Source of the DNA: Paracentrotus lividus
Taxonomy: Eukaryota; Echinodermata; Echinoidea; Camarodonta; Echinidae
Assembly (NCBI GenBank): GCA_940671915.1
Contig: CALNVZ010003435.1
Location: 10,554,665-10,618,664 of the forward strand
Direction: 5' to 3'
Length of the DNA stretch: 64,000 bases
How positions within the stretch are numbered: position 1 is the first letter of the stretch; every line of letters starts with the position of its first letter. Position numbers and translations under genes: made by a program. The notes below the pieces were generated by a model. It had not been told where the DNA came from. It did no database searches and worked only from the letters and a program-made list of their open reading frames with translations. Below are positions 12,291-23,050 of this stretch, in pieces.

Positions 12291-12936
12291 AAGTTTTAAT
12301 ATAAGCATAAAAATGAGAGAATATCATTGAAGGTTTGACTAAAATCCGACATGGGATAGGCCTAACAAATCTAATATGATGTATTGAACTTTGTGACGTC
12401 ACATGCTAGCTGCTTTTCCGTCATGTTGTGCATTTTAATTCACATGATTTGCCCTATTTGACCTAATTCATGGTTTTTTTATGAAGAAATAGAACAATTT
12501 CACAGTAGGCTGGTATGAGATTTTTAAAAAATATGATACATGAATTTAATGACTCATTTCATTATAAAATAATCCATCTGATAAATGGAAATATCCCAGA
12601 AATGAAGCACAAAACTTTTGGGAGAGCAGCTTGCAGGAAGCATCACAAAATGAATACTTTATAATTCATTACTTTTTATCCTTCAAAGGATTTTCGTCAA
12701 CTTTAATGCTCCTCTCATTTTCTGATTTTTTCCCCTTTTTTCTGAAACCAGCTGCACTTCAGGGAGGACCTCCAATTTAAAAGTCGTAAGCTTCAGGTTT
12801 GTGACACAATTATTACAAGGAGACGTCATTTAATCTTGATGGGAAATGTGATAAGCCTGGAGAAAAAACAAGGGACTTAAAAATGAACCCATCATGAGTC
12901 AGCGTCATAAACGAAAGAGACGTATGAAGTCTTTCT

Positions 12937-13074
12937 GGGGAGCATTTCATGAAACAAATATTCACTGATTCTTACTGACAACTGTTACAAGCTAGTGAAA
13001 TGCTTGCATCTGATTGACTGAGAGCAAATTTGTCGGCTAAAACGTCTGACAAGTCATTCCATTAAACGCCCCCT
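12937..13074. mobile_element. Palindromic MITE, diverged copy
   Basis: Same family as 31288-31426: GGGG.GC.TTTCAT at one end, AAACGCCCCCT at the other, and the shared core CTGTTACAAGCTA.TGAAATG with GCTTGCATCTGATTG.CTGA. Confidence 0.7.
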
Positions 13075-13598
13075 GGACGAGATGAAACAACGAGATTTGT
13101 CTACGTCAATAACTGGAGATGAGGTCATCATTTTTGTGCATGCTACCAGAAAATGAGGAAAAATGAGGAAAGACAAATGGTTTGTTTTGAGGAAGACACG
13201 TACATGCTCTTTTGGGGACGTTATTACTGTCGTCGTAAACTTGCTCTTGCGCAAATGAAGATAATAATCATGATTTTGATTGATAACATAAGATTTGTGA
13301 GCGTTATTCAGAGGCCATTCCTGGATTACAAATGGATGGGGGGGGGGGGCGATGCATTCGGTAATTTTCTAACATTAAAATGTATGTTTAGTACATGGTT
13401 AAAAAGAAAATATATAAAATGATACACCTCTAGCGCACCCGATAGATTCGCTACGCTGTTGTCTATGGTTGGTAGTATGGGCATGAAGGAGCGCAAGCAA
13501 ACGGAAAAGTAAAAAAATATTTTTGAGGAAGTAGTCCTACGTTATTTGTACTGAAAGAATTTCCTCAATTTTCCTCGTCTTTTCTCCCTCTCTTTGTC

Positions 13599-14059
13599 TA
13601 CACTGTAAAAAAAATGAGTAAAATCTTACCCAATACTGAGCAAAAAGGTAACTCGCGTGAAATTGAGTAAAAAATATTACTCATGCAGTAGAGCCAAATG
13701 TTACTCAGAAAAGAGTAACTTTTAGTCATCTATGTATCATTCCTAGCTTCGAAAGGAGTAAACAATTAGTTTACTCATTTTCTTGCGAGTTACCTTTTTA
13801 CTAGCTCTGTTAAGCGTAAACAAAATTTACTCCATTGGGAGTAAAGCATTAGTTTACTCATTTTCTTGCGAGTTACCTTTTTACTCTGTTAAGAGTAAAC
13901 AAAATTTACTCCGTTGGGACTAAAGCATAATTATGTTTACTCATTTTCTTGCGCGTTATCTTTTTACTAGCTCTGTTAAGCGTAAACAAAATTTACTCCG
14001 TTGGGAGTAAAGCATTAGTTTACTCATTTTCTTGCGAGTTACCTTTTTTTTTACAGTGT
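13599..14059. mobile_element. MITE with CACTGTAAA ends and 83-bp internal repeats
   Basis: Ends TACACTGTAAAAAAAA and TTTTTTTTACAGTGTA. TTTACTCATTTTCTTGCG recurs at about 13770, 13853, 13937 and 14020, giving three full 83-84-bp units. Same terminal bases as 7237-7559 but a different interior. Confidence 0.75.
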
Positions 14060-16730
14060 ATGTTCCCTCATGTTCCACTCTCCTTTACTATTTATCGTCG
14101 GCTCAATTGGAAAAGGGGGTTTATGTTTAATCGGGCCCAAATTTTTCAAAAATAAAAAATAAAAAACTCATGGAGCCTTATGATTTTTGAAGGAAATTTC
14201 ATGAGCTACACTTTTATGTTAACATAAATGTCATTTTCGATTCGAATATTTATTCATGTTTTATTGTTAAAGGGTGATTATGCGTTTATTCCATTTCCAT
14301 TGATCCGTCATTGTCATGCTTGTCTCTCTCTCTCCTTCTATTCTCTGTATTATTTTTACTTATACTTTTAATGGAGATTGTCACGTATGCTTTTCATATT
14401 TTTACATGTGACTGTTATAAAACTAATATTTTATATTTAGTCTATGAAATTCCTTCATTTTTCAAAACACATAACAAATCCTATGTATTCAAATTTCTAT
14501 CATTTTTCTTTTCTTTTTCTTTTTCTAACTCATACATAAGTTACGACAGTTGTGGTAAAGCTGTGGAGATTATCAAAAGCTACACACACAAAAATGGAAG
14601 TTATTTTTGCCACTCATTTATGACTGTGTATACAAAATCAACGTTTTCGCTTGGCACGTGGCGAGTGATGCTTGGGGTAGTTTAAATCGATGTGAAGTGC
14701 AACAAATATCACACTGATCAAAAAAATAAAATTCTAATTTCCTCCCTTTTTAAAGTAGGTTATTGAGTCATTTCGTCATACAGCTTGAGAATGGTGAGCT
14801 TTAATCATGGTTAAGTCTTGTTAATCATGTGGAAAAGTAAGAGCAATCGAACCAAGTACTTGAACCACCCACTGCCTACGTCGATACGCAACAAGTATAG
14901 GGTGTACAAGAAAAAGTAATCGTTCTGTGCAAATAAAAATGCAGCTTTGGTCGATGTTATCAATGTGAAAAGATAAATCAAACCGACCAGCTTGTGCCAC
15001 GGCTTGTGAAAAAAAAAATGGAAAATGAAAATGGTTCGTTGGCTTTGATTCAAACTTCATTTCATTTCTTAAAAGATATATGTTGAAAATCAGTCCAGAG
15101 CATTACGATTGCAAATAGGTTTAATAGAGTACAGTGCTCGATCAAAGGAAGCAAAATTACTCTCATAAGTGTAACGAAAAACCCCTCGTTGAAACATCTC
15201 AGATAATCTTCACAAGAAGGGGGAGGGGGACTGGTAAAGAATTTTTCTCTAGATCAGCTCTCGGAAATGGTTCACCATTTCCTGATATGGGCAAGTCCAC
15301 CCTATTTGTTCCCAAGGTGGTGATTTTTCAACTTTTTGACCATTTTTTGACCATTACTCACCCTCCCACCTTTAGGAATGAAACAAAATAAGGGTTTTTG
15401 ACATTTGTGTCGTGTATTATGTTTATTTTGTTTTATCAGAGAGATTTCTTTTACAAAAGATGTTGCTACGCCTTGGCTACGCCAATTGTTTAATGAAAAA
15501 TATTACAGGAAATAATTGTCCCGTGTGTTACCTGTCCCGTGTGTTACCTGACATATTTTTTAAAACTTGACCTTGCCAGAAAACTCGAAGTTGTATTAAC
15601 GTTAAAATATGTCCTTACAATGTTTATTACATGTTAAAGAGGATAAGACTATGCAAGTTTAGATCTACTTTTTAAATTCAGAGATATATGTAAACAAAGT
15701 CAAAACACCATTTTTTCTGGTCTCGTTTGTTACCGACGAATAAATGATCCTAAATTAATTATGAATTGAGTTATTCCAACTATTTTTTTAAAAAGTTTTT
15801 GTTGAAGATTCTTAGAACCTTTAAGAATGATACAAGCATATACAAGTATATATACAAATATATAAGATTTTTTCAAACAAGCCCTATTTTGGCTCCGAAT
15901 GTCCCGTTTGTAACCGCGCAAAATAGCTTGGACCCCATATCGGCTGGCACCGGGTGTGAAATGTTGTGTTGTTGTTGTTGTTTTTTTTTTTTTAAACCAT
16001 ATTATATGCAAAATATGCAAAACATTCTACTCTCTTATCATACTAAGAATATTTGTAATAAAATTTGATTTGGGTCTACCATTTACTTAACGGGGTATTA
16101 ATTGATGACACAATCCATTTGTTGCCATTTCTTACTATTGCCTTGTAAAAAAAAAAAAAAAGTAACTATTATTTTTTAATATGGAAATATGTTAATTAGT
16201 TACATTTGGAGGCAGTATCTTCCAACTCTATACTTCATTGTTTAACCTTTTAACTTACATTAAAAGTAATTAGTATCTGTTCAAAGCTAACTGATGCTTT
16301 ATAATGCAATTACATTTAATTTTGATCATGACTTTTGTCTTGAGTGACCTTGTACTTCAATGTAAAGCAATTTCATCTGTAAAGCCCTGATAAGTCCCCG
16401 GTATTACGTCTTCGTAATATAGCAATGTTTTTGTATTTGTTTTTATTTTTGCCTGCATAAAGCGATAGGGGACGCCCAGGAGTGATAAATGTATCCCATC
16501 ATTGAAATTGGGTCATCTTTGGGGAGCACGTGATTACTGCATCACATTGATATTGTACGAGCATGTTAAACCTCTTGCAAAAACAACGGCATACGTCATT
16601 TATAAATTCAATGATTTTGGATATCGTACCATAATCTGCATAGCACTACATTTTTTTTAATGAATAACAATCATTTGATAATACTATAAAGGTGTTTGTT
16701 TGCTTGTCTTTTTATACCGGAGGGGTGTTG
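14060..16730. other. Gene-free stretch
   Basis: No gene recognised. It holds a T-rich open stretch (14311-14685) without protein-like composition, a tandem 17-bp duplication TGTCCCGTGTGTTACC near 15518-15546, a (GTT)n-T run at 15961-15995 and an A run at 16146. Confidence 0.5.
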
Positions 16731-16732
16731 TA

Positions 16733-16905
16733 CAGGCGCGGATCCAAGAAAATCGAATTGAATGCATTTCGGGGGCCCAATTGTCCGGGGACAAAGGCGA
16801 CTCTATTATGTTTACGCATGGGCCCGATAAATTCATTGTCTGAAATCTGGCTGCGTCTGCTACTGTTGTGATATTGATATTCTGTTGTAGAAATTGAGAA
16901 ATGAA
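16733..16905. repeat. Dispersed repeat GCGCGGATCCAAGAAAATCG, copy 1
   Basis: ACAGGCGCGGATCCAAGAAA ATCGAATTGAATGCATTTCG is shared with 38197-38335 in the same orientation, as are TCTATTATGTTTACG and TGGGCCCG. Unknown family. Confidence 0.7.
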
Positions 16906-17609
16906 AGTTCATTTTTCCTTATACATGTTATACGTCAAATACTATATCACTTAAAAACTCTAAAGATAAGGTTACATTTTTTTTTTTAATTGAAGAATTT
17001 TAGAAATATTGCTAAGATGCCCACTTCACAAGAATCTTAAGGTAATTTAGATTGTACTCTTGAGTTTTGTTGTCGACGTTCGAAAATAATTAAACTTTAA
17101 GATTTAATCAAGAGCTATATTTATGTAGTCATGAAATCATGAAACCCTCATCGACGAAATGCGTTCTTCTCAGGATCAAATTGGTCTCCTTTTTTTTTTT
17201 GGCGCGAAATAACATGAAACTTCCTTTATTTCGAGCTAAAAAGTAGATCACTATGAACCTTAAAATAAATAAGTATTTTAAATATTCGTGGGCGATGATA
17301 TTGTTCCAGTTTAGAGCTATTTGAACCATCACTTTAAGACCAAATAACGAGGTATATGTCATTCAAATGCAAGAATAGTGGAAAGAGATTTAAAAGGACA
17401 TGAATGTCAAACACAGGAAACGCATTTTTGAAAGTAAATTTCTTTTTCAAGCAAATTAGGGATTAATTAAGGTCATTACTCGTGTTTTTTTTCAGGTAAA
17501 TACAGGAAATCTTTGTTCATCACATCACTATCATCAAGATTGAATCTGATGGAAACGCATCATTTTAAGATATTTCTTACATTCATGATCTTATCAACTA
17601 TCATCATCT

Positions 17610-17660
17610 TAATTCGTCTCTCTCTCCCTCTCTCTCTTTCTCTCTCTCTATCGCTTGCTC
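17610..17660 (+). repeat. CT-rich simple repeat
   Basis: (TCTC)n microsatellite. Confidence 0.75.
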
Positions 17661-18400
17661 TCTCTATCTATCTATTTTCCTCACTCTAACTCCTTTTCCG
17701 CTACCTTCAACTTGATCAAACTTTCATTCGCCCTTTTTTTTTCTACAACAATACATGATATCCAGAAAGTAAACATCTACTTTGAATATATCTTTATATT
17801 TCAGTTTTCATAAACAAATACTTTGGATGACAACATGGTATATCTTTATATAAATCAATATAATTCTTTTATAGCAATAATAATATAATGTTCACAACAG
17901 CTCGCATACCAGTATTTACCAGTACTAAGTTTCAAAATATTCATGACAGAAAATTTGAATATAATTCATTCAATCTCTCTTCAAAATTAATGAAACGATG
18001 TGGAATAAAATGCTTACAGCGCCCCCCCCCCCTAAAAAAAAAAATAATAAAAATTTGTAATTCCCCAAAGTACAGTCCACTCATGTTACAACATGAATAC
18101 ACACAACACTACTTTGTTTTAACGAGGACATTCTAGATATGTGCACACTGTGTGTTGACCATTCTGTGAATGGGTAATTACATGACTATGGATTCAATGA
18201 GTGGCATGACTTTATTTCAATCTAGTTACATCACAAAGAACTTATTTTCAAATATATACCCTCTCAAGAAAGTAAGTAAATAAAAAAACAAGTAAATAAT
18301 CAAAATATATCTTCTACCAGTTTGTAGGTTGATAGCTGCATCTCCACATTTTAAATTCTTCAGCCATTCTGGTTCAATCTTACAGTTTTAATCCAGTCCA

Positions 18401-19043
18401 GGGGGTGTTTCACAAAGATTTAAGTAGACTTAAAAATCGCACTTAAATCGTTAGTTTTGTGAGTTATATTACTCATCACCTCATTGGATTGACCAGGGGT
18501 ATGTAAATTAGGGTGCGCAGGAATGGGCCACAAATTTGTGAGAGGAAAGTCATTTGGAGCTTACGGAATGGAAGATGGTATAAAGAATAAGAGCTAATTA
18601 CTGATCAGTTGTGATGAGTTGGGGTTTGCTGAGTGAAATTTATGGTTTGGGGGATTACCATTTTATGCATGAGTGAACAGGAATATGTATTTTCTATTGT
18701 AGCATTGTAACTTTCCAAGGTATATTCAGTGAGGTCCTTCAGTGGTATGATAATAGGAGTACGTTGCTATAGGCACATTCCTGCGCACCCTAATTTCCAT
18801 ACCCTTTACAAAAGTGAACACTGCTCATCCATGCATGAATTATTTTTGAACTTTTTGGTGTCATATGAAAGTTGGGATAATGAGCTTTCCATACAAATAA
18901 ATTTGTCACCTATAATCATAGATTTATAATTTGGCAGCCATTTCAAAAGTGTATAGTTCTTTTTGGGACGCACTGTATAACAAGATGCACGTAGAATTTA
19001 AGTGCGACTTTAGGTCTACTTAACTCTTTGTGAAACATCCCCC
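18401..19043. mobile_element. Foldback element, GGGGGTGTTTCACAAAGA ends
   Basis: The left arm runs GGGGGTGTTTCACAAAGATT, then CTTAAAAATCGCACTTAAAT; the right arm is ATTTAAGTGCGACTTTAGGT CTACTTAACTCTTTGTGAAA with CATCCCCC. A second foldback lies inside (AAATTAGGGTGCGCAGGAAT at 18505 versus ATTCCTGCGCACCCTAATTT at 18777), so one element may have landed in another. Confidence 0.75.
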
Positions 19044-20563
19044 AGCTTTACATGTTGTCTGCCTGTAGTTGAATTTGTGTTACCCTCTCAGCCTAGCTAC
19101 AGTGCCCTCTTGCCATAGAAGGAGCGAAGGACCAAGCCTATTACCTGATTGTACCACAATATTGTTATACAGAGACACAATCATGTGCATATGATTGAAA
19201 TGGGAAGCTGATGATTTGCCTTGTTATAATTAGATCTTTGTATCTGTGCCCGTTAAAATGAGAGTAGACTGTATTAACAAACAACATAAGTAATGATTGT
19301 TAAACTTATAAATACCTTTTTGGTTCATGATACAAACCTCCACTATGTTTACCCAAGCTCCCATGACAATGTGCTAAGCATTTAAGGAATTCCTTCCTAC
19401 CTTTACCCATGTACATTTACCTCACCTCAGCTCGGTTGACTGTGGCAAATGCAGATAACAGTAAAAGTAAAATAACTATATCCCCCCTCACTTCTTTAAA
19501 GATAACTGAACAATTGAAACAAAAATAATGGGAAACTAATCAAACTTATAATTATCTTTAAAAAAAAAAAAAAAATGGGAAACCAATTCAAGATCCCCAA
19601 AATAAGAAAAACAATTGTAAGTACTTGTTCCTAGTGATTCTCCAATTTTTTATGAATAAATTTTCATCAGAAATGCCATATTTGGAACCATTTTGAAAAA
19701 TACTTCTACAACCGTTCTTAATATTATGCAATGCCTGTTTTGCTTATTGATATATTCTTCATAAGTAAAACTATATCTGATCTTGCAACTCATGTTAGAT
19801 GTTCTACTTTATTTGACTTATCTGAAATTACTTATTACGAAGAACAAATGAAGGTATTTTCACTGGAATTTGTATGTTTTCATCTAAATATTAGGGTTAA
19901 ATATTAAAAACTCAGGGCTCAATTCTACGAAATTTAATTTCCGTTCTCTACATTAATAATGAACGTGAATGAAGGAAAACATATTTTATAACATTACCTG
20001 TACCGAAATTGTAAATGACCTTTCAAAATGTAGTTGATAAGCATAATCATCAAAAATATCTTAAAGGCAGACAATATGAATAATCTAAAAACATGTAGAT
20101 CATCATTTTTCCTGTTATGTAAACCTAGCAAATAGGTCATCTTGAATATTAATTATTAAATTATTGAAATAATATTAAAATAAATACTTGCTTTGGATTA
20201 AAGTATCTACTAGCATATACTTCAGAAGTACTCTGCCCTACTTTCACATGACACAATGACATTTCCCGTTGATGAATTATTTACACTGATGCCAATGCGA
20301 TGGAATAACATCTTTAATATGTACCATATCCTTTAACAAGATGATTGTTTATGCCAACCCCTGTTTATGCATAACATTTTGTAAGAAGTAAGAGCACACA
20401 AAGTACTATTTGAAATGAAAACATTAATTAATCAAATTTTGTTGATATGTCACATCCTTTCTTTTGTCAAAAAGAGCATTATCATGAATATGGTGGATAA
20501 GTCACCAAACTATTCAAGCCAAGGCAAAGGGTGTTCTATTTCCTGACATTTTATTTATTTTAA

Positions 20564-21647
20564 CCCTTCAGATGTGACAGGCTTCTACAGAAGCTGAGCG
20601 AGGTATTCAGTCTGCGACGACGGGCTTCAGAAGCCGAGATAATTCCCTAATATGTTGACAAACTTTTCCAGCTTTTTTGGGCTAAATTCTTGAGGAACAT
20701 TACAAAGATATTTTTTTTTCAATATCCATTATAGAAATAACCTAATTAGGTGGCAAAAAAATCAAGAACAATTCACTTCATTTCAACATTACCAAAAATT
20801 TTGACATGATAAACGAATTCCTGATCTAAAATTTTTTGCGTACGCGTACGGGTTCGGAGGGGAAGAAGAAATAATAGAATAAAGCCCGAGAGGAGAAAGA
20901 GAGATAAAGATTGAGAATGAGAAGAAGAGATAAATAGAAAGCTTAAAAACAATGTTCATTATTAAAGATATACATACAGCATTAGTTGCATGGAGTAATG
21001 CCGGTCGTTTTCCGATTCTCTATAGGTTATACTTATATCACATTAAATTAATGTGATTAATGAGAGGGTTGGTTATCTGACATTTTGCTTGGATTATTTT
21101 GTTGTAACCATAATGATGTAATGAAATGTTAAGTATGCCAAATGTAGTAAGAGTTATAAGTTAAAAGTCAGGCTTTTATTTCAAAACTTATTAACCCTAT
21201 GCTTTTAATGAATGGTACTTAGCAAAAGGTGCTATTGACCAGAGGTGTGAATCTCGCCGCTATGATCTTTAAGCCATATTTTATAGAAATCAAGTGCTAT
21301 TCAGTAGGCTCATCGATCGAACCGTGCATGCTGCGCATGCATTAAACACCTTGCATTGTGAATCTACTGGAAAGGAAGAAAGCGGAACTTCTGCCAAAAT
21401 GTCTGCTTTTCTTTACAGAAAATTGCGTCTTATATTCGATTTTGATGAATATGCTTTACAGTGTTAGAAAGAAAAATGTCCACCCTTTGATATTTACATT
21501 TACTACAAATCATGAAAATGACAAAGTGAGGAGCAAGGAGTTATAACAGCACAAAGCATGACCAATTTTTATAATACTGTCAGTGTACAAGAAATCGCTC
21601 CGCCACAGGAATAACAATCGCGAAGGAACAGGCCCGCGCTTAAAGGG
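20564..21647. mobile_element. piggyBac-like MITE, copy 1
   Basis: Flanked by TTAA at 20560-20563 and 21648-21651, with CCCTT...AAGGG ends. 1,084 bp, no transposase. Subterminal GGCTTCTACAGAAGC and GGGCTTCAGAAGCC hairpins. Homologous, inverted, to 36105-37096. Confidence 0.75.
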
Positions 21648-21820
21648 TTAAGAAGACATAAATCCACATTGCCAGAAAGTTCCTTAAATGCCACTTTGCC
21701 TATCAGGGCAAAGGGCAAGGCTGCACCTGGGCTAAAGCTAGCTAGGTGATAATTTACCAAAACAGTTTGGAAGCCCATTTCATTACAATTTAATCATATA
21801 TGGGATACCGAAGCAGAATA

Positions 21821-21826
21821 TTTATT
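21821..21826 (-). other. Possible WDR59 poly(A) signal
   Basis: AATAAA on the minus strand, about 1.04 kb after the stop and beyond the exon-tail array. It is the first exact AATAAA noticed downstream, but it is only a six-base match. Confidence 0.25.
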
Positions 21827-22194
21827 ATTCTATTATTGGTATCTTTACTATTCAGAAGCACACAGTTTGTATTTCAAAGATTAACTTGAAAATGGTAGGT
21901 CATTATTGACAATGGGTGTTCAATACTTTGATATCAATTCTGTTCTTATAGTCCGTACTACCAGTTTAGATCACACACAGCTAGTAGTTATCTTAATAAA
22001 CATGGAATATATTGTAGATTAAAATCAAAGTGTATACTTAAACTATCTACAGCACGAGTGCATTCTCAAGATTCAAAACCACAAGATAACTTTAAGTTAA
22101 GAGCTGTCATTAAGAGCTGTCATGAAAACTAAACTAGTGGAGATGCTCTCAACATGTTCTAATAGATGATAGGCAAGAGCCCTCTACATGTAGT

Positions 22195-22990
22195 TTTACA
22201 GGCTCTGTGCGACTCCTGTTAAAACTGCCATACCTAGTGAGGCACTCATGCGCTATGTGTTGTCAACGATGGGGCAATGAACGTGCTTCACACAGTTTTA
22301 GGCCAATGATAGTGGGTACGATAGGTGATGAGCAATACACAGGCTCTCTCCGACGCTTGTTCATACACACAACCACATCCGGTGAGACACTTGTTTTCCA
22401 ATTTGAACCAGTCTAGCATGTGCCATGTGTCTTCGGCTACAATGTGAACATGCTTCACACAGTTTTGGTCTAATGATCATCTCTTCACACTGACAGTGGG
22501 TATGATAGGTGAAGAACATGAGACATCCTGTTCACATGCTCTCTGAGACTCTCGTTCACACACGCACCCACACCCGGTAGGACACCTGTTTTTCGGTTTT
22601 AACCAGTCTAGCATGTGCTGTAACTTCTCCTGCAATGTTAAGGTGCTTCACAGTTTTAGTCCATCTATCATCTCTTAGCACTGATAGTGGGTATGATAGA
22701 TGATGAACATAAGACATCCTGTTCACATGCTCTCTGTGACTCTCGTTCACATACACACCCGCACCCGGTAGGACACTTATTTTCCAGTTGAAACCAGTAT
22801 AGCATGGCCTGAGTGTCTTCGGCTACAATGTGAACATGCTTCACACAGTTTTAGTCTAATGATCATCTCTTCACACTGACAGTGGGTATGATAGGCGATG
22901 AACATGAGACATCCTGTTCACAGGCTCTCTGAGACTCTCGTTCACATACACACCCACACCCGGTAGGACACTTATTTTCCAGTTTGAACC
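22195..22990 (-). repeat. Tandem array of the WDR59 terminal-exon 3' half
   Basis: Units of about 195 bp. The ATG codon of MLDW falls at 23000 (the true exon), 22805, 22614 and 22419. The copies at 22668-22805 and 22477-22614 stay open from MLxW through CPTGCGC to the same TGA; the oldest, 22290-22419, keeps MLDWFKLENKCLTGCGC, then diverges. A more diverged half unit may precede it. As they follow the stop codon they would lie in the 3' UTR. Confidence 0.85.
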
Positions 22991-23050
22991 AGTCTAGCAT
23001 GTGCTGTGTGTGACCTCCATGACCACAGAATAAACAGAAGATTGAGGCAC
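22863..23050 (-). CDS. WDR59: WDR59 terminal exon, zinc region part 2
   Basis: 188 nt ending in TGA at 22863-22865. Encodes ASIFCLFCGHGGHTQHMLDW, FKLENKCPTGCGC, then a tail VCERESQRACEQDVSCSSPI IPTVSVKR. Visible zinc ligand candidates: CxxC, GHGGH..H, C...C.C. Vertebrate WDR59 stops about eight residues after CPTGCGC; here the tail is about 28 residues and Cys-bearing. The 3' half of this exon is repeated downstream every ~195 bp. Confidence 0.95.

Noticed and set aside
14311..14685. 124-codon open frame on plus
   Set aside because: T-rich, Phe/Ser/Leu/Tyr composition typical of AT-rich non-coding DNA; no family motif or splice support.
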